Shown here piece after piece: positions 52,557 through 61,098 of a stretch of 64,000 bases of DNA. Position 1 is the first letter of the stretch. Every line of letters starts with the position of its first letter. This DNA comes from Roseburia hominis A2-183 (GTDB lineage: Bacteria; Bacillota; Clostridia; Lachnospirales; Lachnospiraceae): contig NC_015977.1 of the NCBI RefSeq assembly GCF_000225345.1, positions 630,001-694,000 on the forward strand. The letters run 5' to 3'. Made by a program: the position numbers and the translations under genes. The notes below the pieces were generated by a model. It ran no database searches. It had not been told where the DNA came from and saw only the letters and a list, made by a program, of their open reading frames with translations.

Positions 52557-53012
52557 TCAGGAAGAAAAGGTGCGCTGGCTTAAGGTACTGTTGTGGTATT
52601 TTGTGGAGAACGTGACGTCCTCGCCGAACCACTCGGGCGGGACAAACGTATTCGCTTCCTCCTCAGTCTCAAACTCGACTTCCGCGAGCACGAGCGGGGC
52701 AAGCGCTCCCTCAAATACATCCAGCTCAATGGTATATTTTTCCGCGAGCGGAATCAGATAGCGGCGCTTCTGAATCAGAAGACCGTCAATTTTTTCTTTT
52801 AAATGGGTGAAGGACTCTTCGTTCAGGGGAAGATTATATTCCTCACGGACCATGAGTCCTTTTCCCTTGTAAGTCAGAATATAGCGGTCATTGCTGCGTC
52901 GGATGCGCACGACCGGGTTCGTGCTCAGATAGCCCTGCTCAATCTGCCTGCAGGGGTACTGCTCCAAGTGGTCCGGCAGGATCTTGACGAGATACTTGCG
53001 TTCGATTTCCAT
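52557..53012 (-). CDS. CYTH domain protein (triphosphate tunnel metalloenzyme)
   Basis: This 151-residue protein is a stand-alone CYTH domain. The signature MEIERKYLVK holds the ExExK motif for triphosphate and metal binding; VVRIRRSNDRYILTYKGKG and VREEYNLPL give further charged tunnel residues, and TIELDVFEGALAPLVLAEVE the later acidic strands. Members hydrolyse inorganic triphosphate or thiamine triphosphate, or act as class IV adenylate cyclases; short bacterial ones are mostly triphosphatases. The start at 53012 is at the family N-terminus and follows GGAAAGGAATTCAC. The frame extends 51 codons further without a ribosome site. Confidence 0.9.
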   Translation of the reverse strand: MEIERKYLVKILPDHLEQYPCRQIEQGYLSTNPVVRIRRSNDRYILTYKGKGLMVREEYNLPLNEESFTHLKEKIDGLLIQKRRYLIPLAEKYTIELDVFEGALAPLVLAEVEFETEEEANTFVPPEWFGEDVTFSTKYHNSTLSQRTFSS

Positions 53013-53233
53013 GTGAATTCCTTTCCGGCTGCCGCAGGGAGTGTTCCGGCTGGCGGCAGACATGCTGATGCATTGATTGTGTATTGATTCTATCATAGCA
53101 CGTTTTTGCAAAGTGTGGTACTCTTTTGATAGGGCGAAAGCCCGACAGCGAGGAATGCGCAGCATTTCGAGCGTGCATTGCGTAATATAGTGAATGCAAA
53201 AGTGAAAGCGAAGAAAAAGAAAAGAGGAGAATT

Positions 53234-53794
53234 ATGATGAGTAAAATTGGAATTTTTATGGCAGACGGATGTGAGGAGATTGAGGGACTGACCGTGGTGG
53301 ATATTGTGCGCCGCGCGAAGATGGACATTACGATGATCTCCGTGAACGGAAAAAGAGAAGTGACCAGTTCCCACGGCGTGACCTTTTTGGCGGACGCCGT
53401 AGCGGAAGAAGTGGATTATGGCGCACTTGACGGAATCGTGCTGCCGGGCGGAATGCCGGGAACACTGCATCTGCTCGACCATGCGACGGTAAACGAAGTG
53501 ATTAAGAAGTTTGCGGGCGAGGGAAAACTGGTGGCAGCCATCTGCGCGGCGCCGAGTGTTCTCGGAGCTGCCGGTATTCTGGAGGGCAGACGCGCAACCT
53601 GCCATCCGGGGTTTGAGGAAAAGCTGACGGGTGCGGCAACGAGTGAGGACGCCGTGGTTGTGGACGGAAACATCATCACAAGCCGCGGAATGGGAACTGC
53701 AATTCCGTTTGCGCTCGAGATTGTCCGCTATTTTGCGGATGATGCGGCAGTGGAGCACATCAAGGACGGACTGGTATATCACGTGGTGCAGTAA
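53234..53794 (+). CDS. DJ-1/PfpI family protein
   Basis: The 186-residue protein is of the DJ-1/YajL type, proposed to be a glyoxalase III, deglycase or chaperone in oxidative and carbonyl stress. It shows MADGCEEIEGLTVVDIVRRA with the conserved Glu, DGIVLPGGMPG, and the nucleophile Cys in LVAAICAAPSVLGAAGIL. ITSRGMGTAIPFALEIV is near the C-terminus. AAGAGGAGAATT precedes two adjacent ATG codons (53234 and 53237); either may be used. It stands alone and is followed by the second long palindrome. Confidence 0.92.
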   Translation: MMSKIGIFMADGCEEIEGLTVVDIVRRAKMDITMISVNGKREVTSSHGVTFLADAVAEEVDYGALDGIVLPGGMPGTLHLLDHATVNEVIKKFAGEGKLVAAICAAPSVLGAAGILEGRRATCHPGFEEKLTGAATSEDAVVVDGNIITSRGMGTAIPFALEIVRYFADDAAVEHIKDGLVYHVVQ

Positions 53795-53823
53795 TAAGTG
53801 TCTGACAGCGTCCTCCATGCGGC

Positions 53824-54426
53824 GTGTTTTATGGGGCTGCCGCTTTCCGTGTATTGCTCCTTTTAGCGATAAGTAATATTATGAGAAGTACACCGTTACG
53901 ATTTCGGGTGGAATGCCTATGGAACATTCTGTTCAAAAAATGCGGCATTTCTAACCAGCCGGTGACTGCATCTGCGATGATCCGTGTCTTTCCAAGTTTG
54001 GAGCACTCTACGGACTGTGTCCGCAAGCCAACAGACAATTTTAGGACTTTTGTGTGTCCCTTATGGCACCAATGAACAAAACATAACCGCGCGAAGCCGA
54101 TGTCTGAATTGGCATCTGCCCTATTTTCAATAGCAGATGCCAACGAGTTTCGGTTCGCGCGGTTTTATATTGTCTGTGAAGCGGTGCCATTAGGGACACT
54201 AGAAAGTCCGCTCATTGTCTGTGGCTTGTCGGACACACTCCGGGAGAGTCCAAACGTGGAAGAGACACGGAATCAGATGCAGTCATCCGACTGGAAGAAA
54301 TACACACATTTTTCTCCAACGAATGTTTCATATGCAGTTCCATCCGAAATCTGTATCAGGTACTTTTTATAATATTACTTATCGCTAAAGGGGCAGGACA
54401 CGGAAAGCGGCAGCTCCATAAAATAC
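53824..54426. repeat. long imperfect palindrome, copy 2 (about 603 bp, inverted relative to copy 1)
   Basis: The arms fold back over the whole length around a centre near 54125. The core is GGCATCTGC/GCAGATGCC, followed by the same CCGCGCGAA block as copies 1 and 3 but in opposite orientation. The outer arms are specific to this copy: TTAGCGATAAGTAATATTAT (from 53863) is exactly repeated in inverse at 54370-54389. Further out, ATGGGGCTGCCGCTTTCCGT faces ACGGAAAGCGGCAGCTCCAT. The region 54427-54544 after it shows only the start of the GH43 unit. Confidence 0.9.
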
Positions 54427-54544
54427 AACTTGTGTACATGACCATACAAGTCGTACGATGGAAGCGTTACAGGTAAATGGTAATCTGCAGGTGAAAACGG
54501 GGCTCGGTGCAGAGAACGTCTGAGATCGGTAAAAGGAGAAGGAA

Positions 54545-56152
54545 ATGTTTACAGACAGGACGACGAAAAGATGGCGGGGGAGCTGGAAGCGGCAGAGTGC
54601 ACGGAAAAACCCGGGGATGTATGGTTATGGAATAGTGGCGGCATCGCTGGTTATGGCGGCAGGTCTGACTGGCTGCGGCGAGGCAAAAGAGGTGGCGCTT
54701 GCCAGGACGGAGAGCAGCAATCCGATTGTAAAAACGGATGACGGCGGAGAGCGGATTTATGGCGGAGATCCATCGGTGCTGGTGGACGGAGATACCGTGT
54801 ATCTGTACACGGGACACGACGCGTCGACGGACGAACAGGTGGCGAATTCCGTTTATGAGATACCGGAATATCTGTGTTATTCCTCCACGGATCTGGTGAA
54901 CTGGAAGTCTGAGGGAACCGTCATGACGATGGATACCGTGGACTGGGCGAAGGATGATGTATCGGCTTGGGCAAGTCAGGTCATGAAATACAACGACAAG
55001 TATTATCTGTACTACTGCAGCTGGGATAAATCCGGCAAGCAGTCGATCGGTGTGGCGGTGGCGGACAGTCCGACGGGCACGTTTGTCGATATCGGAGAAC
55101 CGCTTGTGCGCGGTTCTGTGACGAAGCCGCAGCTTTCCACCTTCAATGACATTGATCCGACGGCGTGGGTGGAGACGGATGAAAACGGTGAGGAGCACCG
55201 GTATCTGGCGTGGGGCAACGGCATGTTTTTCATGTGCGAGCTCAATGAGGATATGATTTCAGTCAAGGATATGAACGGAGACGGGGAGATTACCAGTGGT
55301 ACTTCGTTTGACGATGCGGACATCATGTATCAGAAGGGCGGCATTGAGAATTACACCGAGGCGCCGTGGCTGTACCGCAGATCGGATGAACAGGGCAACT
55401 ACTACGGAGATTATTATCTGTTTTACGCGTACGGGTGGAGAGAATGCATGGCATATGCGACAGCGCCGGATTTAACCAGCGGTGACTGGACATTCGGCAA
55501 TGTCATAATGTACCCGACTTCGACCTCGAACACGAACCATATGGCGGTCTTTGATTTTAAAGGCAAGACGTATTTTGCCTATCACAACGGCTCGCTGCCG
55601 GGAGGCAACGGTTACCGCAGAAGCGCATGCATCACGGAGCTGCATTTCAATGACGACGGCAGCATCGATTACTTCGAGGAGACGACGGCGGGACTTGCCG
55701 GTACCGCAGTGACGTTACAGTCCGCGGCGGGCGACGGGGCGCTGCTCTCGCACGAGGGATTCGTCAATTCATCGGCGGATGTGGATTATCCGATGAAAAA
55801 TGTCAAGGTCGGAACCGGACTCGGAGATCTGTCGACGGATGAGAAATGGGTGCTCTGTGACGGAAAGGCGGATGCATCCAACGAATATTACGTGTCCATC
55901 CAGTCCGAGAACAAGTCGGGACTGTACCTGACAGCACAGACAGACGGCACCGTTGTGCTGGCACAGGATGTGGATGCCGCGGAGGAGACGGCGCAGGCGC
56001 AGACATTCCACACGATGGAGGGATTGTCCGACAAGAAGGGAGTTTCCTTTGAGAGCGTGCTCATGCCGGGACAATATCTGACGCTGCAGGACGGCAAACT
56101 GGTGCTCACCGACGGAAGCGATAAGAAGGCGGCAACCTTTTATTTGAATTAA
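54545..56152 (+). CDS. exported GH43 arabinan-degrading lipoprotein with C-terminal accessory domain
   Basis: The 535-residue protein has a basic N-terminus, a hydrophobic stretch and lipobox Cys44 in AGLTGCGEA, so it is probably anchored outside the membrane. The GH43 five-blade propeller (about 65-390) shows the inverting triad: Asp in YGGDPSVLVDG, Asp in NDIDPTAWVE and Glu in NYTEAPWLYRR. The last 130 residues form a beta-trefoil-like or AbfB-like accessory domain (YYVSIQSENKSGLYLTAQTD). Likely activity is alpha-L-arabinofuranosidase or a related pentosidase. AAAAGGAGAAGG is the ribosome site. It is the first gene of the arabinan cluster. Confidence 0.88.
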   Translation: MFTDRTTKRWRGSWKRQSARKNPGMYGYGIVAASLVMAAGLTGCGEAKEVALARTESSNPIVKTDDGGERIYGGDPSVLVDGDTVYLYTGHDASTDEQVANSVYEIPEYLCYSSTDLVNWKSEGTVMTMDTVDWAKDDVSAWASQVMKYNDKYYLYYCSWDKSGKQSIGVAVADSPTGTFVDIGEPLVRGSVTKPQLSTFNDIDPTAWVETDENGEEHRYLAWGNGMFFMCELNEDMISVKDMNGDGEITSGTSFDDADIMYQKGGIENYTEAPWLYRRSDEQGNYYGDYYLFYAYGWRECMAYATAPDLTSGDWTFGNVIMYPTSTSNTNHMAVFDFKGKTYFAYHNGSLPGGNGYRRSACITELHFNDDGSIDYFEETTAGLAGTAVTLQSAAGDGALLSHEGFVNSSADVDYPMKNVKVGTGLGDLSTDEKWVLCDGKADASNEYYVSIQSENKSGLYLTAQTDGTVVLAQDVDAAEETAQAQTFHTMEGLSDKKGVSFESVLMPGQYLTLQDGKLVLTDGSDKKAATFYLN

Positions 56153-56197
56153 ACTTTGATAAAATATAAAATACTTTAATAAAACTAAAAATAAATA

Positions 56198-56226
56198 TTG
56201 TATTACCTCCTGTTATCTGATATATT
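56198..56226 (+). promoter_or_regulatory. promoter of the second GH43 gene
   Basis: TTGTAT and TATATT are 17 bp apart, 41 bp before the ATG at 56268. The -10 is the same variant as in the arabinan ABC promoter at 60948. Confidence 0.55.
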
Positions 56227-56267
56227 GTAGCTAAAGCTGGGCAATGAAGATCATGGGAGGTTTTTTT

Positions 56268-57851
56268 ATGCGAAATGGAAGGAGAACCATTTCTGTTCTG
56301 CTTGTGGCGGCAATGACCGCCGGACTTGCTGCCTGCGGAACGACAGAGGCGGCAGAGAATGTGACGGAGTCTGAGACGCCGGAGAATACCGATTACAATT
56401 TTACGGTGAGCTACGACGGGATTCAGACCGGGGACGTTTCCTCCGGGGTGGCGGTACATGATCCGTCAATCTATGAGGAAAACGGAACTTATTATATCTT
56501 CGGTTCCCATATGTCGGCAGCAAAAAGTGACGATCTGCTGCACTGGGAGTCCATTGCAGACGGATACAACAAGACGAATCCGGTTTACGGTCAGATTTAT
56601 GATGTGGCAGACGAGGCGTTCGCCTACGCCGGCAGCAAGAACAGCCTGATTCAGACAGATGATAAGAAAACACATGTCTGGGCACCGGATGTAATCTATA
56701 ACAAGACGACCGGACTGTATTACATGTACTATTGCACAACATCCACCTGGAATGCATCGAACCTGTGCTACGGGACATCCGAGACGATCGAGGGACCTTA
56801 CGAGTGGCAGGGAGCGCTCATCTATTCCGGTTTTGACAAGGACACAATCGCAGGAACCGATGTGCTGGATTATGTCGACGAGGAATATGCATTAAAAAAA
56901 TATGTGAGAAACAACAGTTATAACTTCGAGGAATATCCGAATGCGATCGACCCGACGGTATTTTACGATGCCGACGACCGCATGTGGATGGTCTATGGTT
57001 CCTGGAGCGGCGGTATTTTCCTGCTGGAGCTGGATCCGGCGACCGGACAGGTGATTCATCCGGAGGCGGACGAGGAACACAATGTGGATGCCTACTACGG
57101 AAAGCGTCTGCTCGGAGGCGGACACAAATCAATTGAGGGACCTTACATCCTCTATGACGAGGCGACGGATTACTATTACCTGTATGTATCTTACGGTACG
57201 CTCACAAGCAGCGGCGGCTATCAGGTGCGCGTGTTCCGTTCCAAGACCGTGGACGGCGATTATGTGGATATGAACGGGGAATACCCGACCGCGGATGTGG
57301 ATCATCAGCTTTACGGTCTGAAGCTGACCGGCAATTACAAGCTTCCGTCCTTAGAGCGCGCGTACATGGCGACCGGACATAACTCTGCATTCATCGATGA
57401 GGACGGCAGACAGTATCTGGTCTACCATACCCGTTTTAACAACGGCACGGAAAATCATTCGCCGCGCGTACATCAGATGCTGATGAACGAGGACGGATGG
57501 CCGTGCGAATTGCCGTATCAGACACAGGGAGAGACGGTGAGCGGTACCGGTTATGAGACGGATGCCGTGGTCGGAAGATATTTTGTGATCAATCAGGGAA
57601 CCAATATCAGCAATGACATTGCCAACCCGGTGATCCTGTACCTGAATGCTGACGGTACAGTCGTCGGAAGAGAGGCAGCGGGAACCTGGGAAGCTGTTGA
57701 CGGAACGTACTATATGCACATTACGATTGACGGAGAGGACTACAGCGGCGTGTTCTGCCAGATGAAAGACGAGGCAGGCACCGATGTGATGACATTTTCT
57801 GCCGTGGGCGGAAACCAGAGTGTCTGGGGCGTAAAATATATCGCGGAATAA
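56268..57851 (+). CDS. exported GH43 endo-alpha-1,5-L-arabinanase lipoprotein
   Basis: The 527-residue lipoprotein has lipobox Cys23 in AGLAACGT. The catalytic propeller (about 45-400) shows Asp in AVHDPSIYEE, Asp in NAIDPTVFYDA and Glu in KSIEGPYILYD. The segments SHMSAAKSDDLLHW, HVWAPDVIYN and RAYMATGHNSAFIDEDGRQY are typical of endo-arabinanases. The C-terminal 120 residues match the small beta-barrel domain found in AbnB-type enzymes (GTYYMHITIDGEDYSGVFCQ). It should cut the linear arabinan backbone outside the cell. The ATG at 56268 follows GGGAGGTTTTTTT; an in-frame ATG lies 24 bp upstream. Confidence 0.9.
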   Translation: MRNGRRTISVLLVAAMTAGLAACGTTEAAENVTESETPENTDYNFTVSYDGIQTGDVSSGVAVHDPSIYEENGTYYIFGSHMSAAKSDDLLHWESIADGYNKTNPVYGQIYDVADEAFAYAGSKNSLIQTDDKKTHVWAPDVIYNKTTGLYYMYYCTTSTWNASNLCYGTSETIEGPYEWQGALIYSGFDKDTIAGTDVLDYVDEEYALKKYVRNNSYNFEEYPNAIDPTVFYDADDRMWMVYGSWSGGIFLLELDPATGQVIHPEADEEHNVDAYYGKRLLGGGHKSIEGPYILYDEATDYYYLYVSYGTLTSSGGYQVRVFRSKTVDGDYVDMNGEYPTADVDHQLYGLKLTGNYKLPSLERAYMATGHNSAFIDEDGRQYLVYHTRFNNGTENHSPRVHQMLMNEDGWPCELPYQTQGETVSGTGYETDAVVGRYFVINQGTNISNDIANPVILYLNADGTVVGREAAGTWEAVDGTYYMHITIDGEDYSGVFCQMKDEAGTDVMTFSAVGGNQSVWGVKYIAE

Positions 57852-57871
57852 AACAGAATAAAAAGCAAAGC

Positions 57872-57897
57872 GTCCGGCAAGGGCTCAGCCGGATCTT
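57872..57897 (+). terminator. weak hairpin between GH43 genes
   Basis: TCCGGC pairs with GCCGGA (9-nt loop), followed by TCTTTAT. It may attenuate or stabilise the transcript before the third GH43 gene. Confidence 0.4.
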
Positions 57898-57912
57898 TAT
57901 AAGGAGAAAAAG

Positions 57913-58863
57913 ATGGAGAAACAGTTGAAATATAATGAGCCGTGGATTCTGCAGAGAGCAGATCCTTATGTGTACTGTCACACGGACGGAACCTACTATT
58001 TTACCGCATCGGTGCCGGAATACGACAGGATTGTTCTGCGCCGTGCCGCGCATCTTGCGGATCTGGCGGATGCCGAAGAGCATGAGGTATGGCACAAGCA
58101 CGAGAGCGGACCGCAGAGCATCCATATCTGGGCGCCGGAATTGCATTATCTCTTTGGAAAATGGTATCTCTACTATGCCGGCGGCGATAAGGACGACATC
58201 TGGGCGATCCGCCCGTATGTGCTGGAATGCCAGGGTGATGATCCGGTACATGATCCGTGGGTGGAAAAAGGCAAGATGACCCGTGCAGATGGAGACGAAT
58301 TCTCGTTTGAGGCATTTTCCCTGGATGCGACCGTCTTCGAGGTAAAAGGAAGCTGGTATTACATCTGGGCGGAAAAAGTGGGAGTCGGCAGGCAGATATC
58401 CAATCTTTACATCGCCAGAATGAAGAACGGCTACACGCTGGATTCCGTGCAGGTTCTTCTGACAACGCCGGATTACGACTGGGAGCGCCACGGCTTCTGG
58501 GTAAATGAGGGACCGGCGGTCATTCAGAAGGACGGCAAAGTATTTATGACGTATTCCGCCAGCGATACCGGCGTGCATTACTGCATGGGTATGATGACGG
58601 CGGATGCAGACGCAGATCTGTTAGATCCGCTCTCCTGGAAAAAAGAGCGCTATCCGGTACTTACATCCAGTGAAAAAGCGGGAATCTACGGCCCGGGACA
58701 TAATTCCTTCACGAAGGATGAGGCAGGAGATGACATTATGGTCTACCATGCGAGAACGGAGACGGAGATTGTGGGCAACCCGCTGTACAATCCGAACCGT
58801 CACGCAATGCTTATGAAGATCAGATGGCAGGACGGCCGACCGGTGTTCGGGTTCGACGAGTAG
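57913..58863 (+). CDS. cytosolic GH43 exo-alpha-L-arabinofuranosidase-type enzyme
   Basis: The 316-residue protein is a GH43 propeller without signal peptide, so it acts in the cytosol on imported oligosaccharides. The triad is visible as Asp in LQRADPYVYCH, Asp in FSLDATVFEVK and Glu in WVNEGPAVIQKD. HIWAPELHYLFGKWYLYYAG and YGPGHNSFTKDEAGDDIMVY fit the exo-1,5-arabinofuranosidase subgroup (GH43_26-like). TAAGGAGAAAAAG is the ribosome site. Together with the two exported GH43 enzymes and the ABC transporter at 61099 it forms a cut-import-finish route for arabinan. Confidence 0.9.
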   Translation: MEKQLKYNEPWILQRADPYVYCHTDGTYYFTASVPEYDRIVLRRAAHLADLADAEEHEVWHKHESGPQSIHIWAPELHYLFGKWYLYYAGGDKDDIWAIRPYVLECQGDDPVHDPWVEKGKMTRADGDEFSFEAFSLDATVFEVKGSWYYIWAEKVGVGRQISNLYIARMKNGYTLDSVQVLLTTPDYDWERHGFWVNEGPAVIQKDGKVFMTYSASDTGVHYCMGMMTADADADLLDPLSWKKERYPVLTSSEKAGIYGPGHNSFTKDEAGDDIMVYHARTETEIVGNPLYNPNRHAMLMKIRWQDGRPVFGFDE

Positions 58864-58898
58864 GATTGCCGGTAAAAATTCAGAAATGTGGGCATGAG

Positions 58899-59153
58899 AT
58901 GATGGAGAAGAGAGTGTGTACGCGCTGTCTGCTTCGGGATATGATCGAGGCGGGGGACAGTATGGAAATGATTGAAAAATACCGCGCTGCGATCAAAGAG
59001 GCGGACCGGGTCACAGAGGAAGTCTATGAGAGCAGACTCTCGGTCTGCCGGGAATGCGGGAAGCTGAATGCCGGAACCTGCATGGCGTGCGGCTGCTATG
59101 TGGAGCTGCGCGCAGTGGCAGCCGTGTCACGGTGCCCGAAGAAGAAGTGGTAG
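58899..59153 (+). CDS. small Cys-rich zinc-binding-type protein (DUF6171-like)
   Basis: The 84-residue protein has Cys pairs spaced as in a zinc ribbon: CTRCLLRDM near the start, then CRECGKLNAGTCMACGCYVE and a final SRCPKKKW. It resembles a Firmicutes family annotated DUF6171; the role is unknown. Two ATG codons (58899, 58902) are adjacent, and the ribosome site is poor. It lies 35 bp after the third GH43 gene and may be cotranscribed. Confidence 0.65.
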   Translation: MMEKRVCTRCLLRDMIEAGDSMEMIEKYRAAIKEADRVTEEVYESRLSVCRECGKLNAGTCMACGCYVELRAVAAVSRCPKKKW

Positions 59154-59219
59154 TGCCGCAGCTGTATCCGCAGCCCGAAGAAGCGGTAGTCGACGCACAG
59201 CCGTAGTGGGAGAGACATG

Positions 59220-59746
59220 ATCCCGGACAGTTGTATGGAGAACAAAAGAACGAAAGAGGCTGCGGATGCAGCTGCGTGAGGTATTCTTTAAAGCAAAATG
59301 CGAGTATTTCTTCCGTGCCGCGTCCGGCATCAAATTCCGTGTCTTTGCCACGCTTTGACAATCCACAGGTGTGTCCGGCAACCCGCAGACAATGAGCGGA
59401 CTTTTTAGTGGCGCTAATGCCACTTCTTCACAAACAATATAAAACCGCGCGAACCGAAACTCGTTGGCATCTGCTATTGAAAATAAGGCAGATGCCAATT
59501 CAAACATCGGCTTCGCGCGGTTATGTTTTGTTCATCAGTGGCAATAAGCGCCACACAAAAGTCCTAAAATTGTCTGCCGGCTTGCGGACACATCCTGCGG
59601 AGTGTTCAAAGCTTGGAAAGACACAGATCATCAAGGATGCCGGACGCGGTATGGTTAGAAATACCGGATTTTGCGATCAGAATACCTCCCGCAGCTGCAC
59701 CCACAACCGTTTCAGAGCTAATGTCTATCTATACAACTGCCCGGAA
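59220..59746. repeat. long imperfect palindrome, copy 3 (about 527 bp, same orientation as copy 1)
   Basis: The arms pair around a centre near 59483. The core is GGCATCTGC/GCAGATGCC, then the CCGCGCGAA block. GTGGCGCTAATGCCACT faces AGTGGCAATAAGCGCCAC, and CCGCGTCCGGCATC (59319) faces GATGCCGGACGCGG (59635). Outermost, TCCCGGACAGTTGTAT (59221) faces ATACAACTGCCCGGAA (59731). It fills the gap between the Cys-rich gene and the regulator gene. Confidence 0.9.
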
Positions 59747-59757
59747 GAAATCCCCCG

Positions 59758-60687
59758 CTACGGCTGCGCAGCGACAAGCGGCGCATAATTGATGGCGACA
59801 CGGATGTCCTGATCGTAGTTTCCGAAAGATTTCCCATAGAGCGTGATGCCGCCGACATGCTCGGAGTCATTCTCGACCGCGAGACGCAGGCGGATGTCGC
59901 TGTTGTAGTCCAGGTGAAGCGAGAGCGTGCTGACATCGGAGATCTTAAGACCGTCGATGTAGGTGCCGTAATCATTGATGACTAACAGCTTTAACAGACC
60001 GTACTGATTCCAGTTCTGCGGCCACCACTGCGGGGTGAACATACCGTGCACATCGCCGAAGTCACCAGGGGACGTCCACATGCCGATTTTGGTGTCGTTG
60101 ATGTAAAAACTGATATCCGACGGCCAGTTGTTGTCGATGCCGGGAGCCTCCGAACTCAGCTCTGCCGAGATGGAAAGCTGCGTGATCCGCTGGTTGGAGG
60201 GGATCAGGTTCGGTATGGTATACTCGACATAGCCCTTAGTGAACCAGAGAATGTTGGCGGTAAAACGATCCGGATGATTAAAGTACCGGATATCGTCGAA
60301 CTCGCCGATCACGGATTCGCTGGTGGCGATGCCGCAGGTCGGCCACACCTGATGTCTGGAAAACTGTCCGACCTTGATCTCAGTCTCGAATACATTCTTA
60401 TAATCAATCGGTTTCTTGATGTCCACAATGATGCGGTCCTGCGTCACGGAACACATTTTCTGATTGCCGTGTCCGGCAGATTCATTGGAGATATTGATCA
60501 GACCGCACTCTTCGAGCTTCTTGACGTGACCTGTGAGAGCTCCGTTGCTGATGTTTAGCTCTGTCGCAAGCTGGTTCATGCTCATCTGCTCGTTTTCAAG
60601 TAAAATATTAAGAATCTGGATACGTGTGTCAGACCCGAGAGCCTTAAATGTCTCCAGACCATCGTCTAAGGAAGTAATATGAATCAT
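59758..60687 (-). CDS. ArsR-type winged-helix regulator with large beta-rich sensor domain
   Basis: The first 85 residues of this 309-residue protein form an ArsR-like winged helix (FKALGSDTRIQILNILLENE, then SNGALTGHVKKLEECGLINI). The remaining 220 residues are a beta-rich domain with many aromatic residues (SPGDFGDVHGMFTPQWWPQN, SLHLDYNSDIRLRLAVENDS), suggesting a carbohydrate-binding sensor. No metal-binding Cys motif of classical ArsR is seen. It is divergent from the carbohydrate ABC operon and next to the GH43 genes, so it is likely their local regulator. AGGAGGATACTCAGGAA is the ribosome site. Confidence 0.88.
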   Translation of the reverse strand: MIHITSLDDGLETFKALGSDTRIQILNILLENEQMSMNQLATELNISNGALTGHVKKLEECGLINISNESAGHGNQKMCSVTQDRIIVDIKKPIDYKNVFETEIKVGQFSRHQVWPTCGIATSESVIGEFDDIRYFNHPDRFTANILWFTKGYVEYTIPNLIPSNQRITQLSISAELSSEAPGIDNNWPSDISFYINDTKIGMWTSPGDFGDVHGMFTPQWWPQNWNQYGLLKLLVINDYGTYIDGLKISDVSTLSLHLDYNSDIRLRLAVENDSEHVGGITLYGKSFGNYDQDIRVAINYAPLVAAQP

Positions 60688-60712
60688 TTCCTGAGTATCC
60701 TCCTGTAAAAAC

Positions 60713-60744
60713 GGAACTAGTTAAGGTGTTCTTTATTAGTTTCC
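60713..60744 (-). promoter_or_regulatory. candidate operator at the regulator start
   Basis: GGAACTAGTTAAG and CTTTATTAGTTTCC form an imperfect inverted repeat just downstream of the -10 box, over the expected transcription start. It could be the site for autoregulation. Confidence 0.4.
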
Positions 60745-60745
60745 T

Positions 60746-60774
60746 ATTATAGAATTGTTATAGAAAAGTGTCAA
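60746..60774 (-). promoter_or_regulatory. promoter of the ArsR-type regulator
   Basis: On the minus strand TTGACA and TATAAT are exactly 17 bp apart, a full consensus match. Confidence 0.87.
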
Positions 60775-60924
60775 CTATTAAGGATGAAATTAAAAATATT
60801 TAAATAAAAACAAAACAATATGTCAAGTTGCACAAAACAAGAACGCTATCACATGACATGTCGGTCATAATTTTGTATAATTTAGCGAAAAGCAAAAATA
60901 CTTTGGAAAAATATAAAATAAATA

Positions 60925-60953
60925 TTGACACCACAGGAAATGCATTGTATATT
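60925..60953 (+). promoter_or_regulatory. promoter of the carbohydrate ABC operon
   Basis: TTGACA and TATATT are 17 bp apart. A leader of about 135 nt follows. The rest of 60775-60924 is very AT-rich and shows nothing else. Confidence 0.8.
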
Positions 60954-60957
60954 ATCT

Positions 60958-61032
60958 ACATAAGATAAATGAAATCGAACAAAGAAATTGTCGAAATAGC
61001 TAATGAGCCCAGCTTATGACAAGATCTTATGT
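60958..61032 (+). promoter_or_regulatory. inverted repeat in the ABC operon leader
   Basis: ACATAAGAT (60958-60966) and ATCTTATGT (61024-61032) are exact inverse copies 57 bp apart. The first starts 5 bp after the -10 box, so it could be an operator half-site or base-pair in the leader RNA. Confidence 0.4.
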
Positions 61033-61098
61033 GAATTTCAGATCATCTTAGCAACTTATTTTATTATCCTATAATTCAAGGAGGAGGGCAAGAATTAT

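Noticed and set aside
57721..58578. 285-codon frame on the minus strand
   Set aside because: It is antisense to the third GH43 gene, whose catalytic triad is clear on the plus strand.
56221..61020. AAGCTGGGC shared by the leader of the second GH43 gene and the ABC operon leader (inverted)
   Set aside because: A 9-bp match between two regions of this size is expected by chance fairly often; no longer motif surrounds it.
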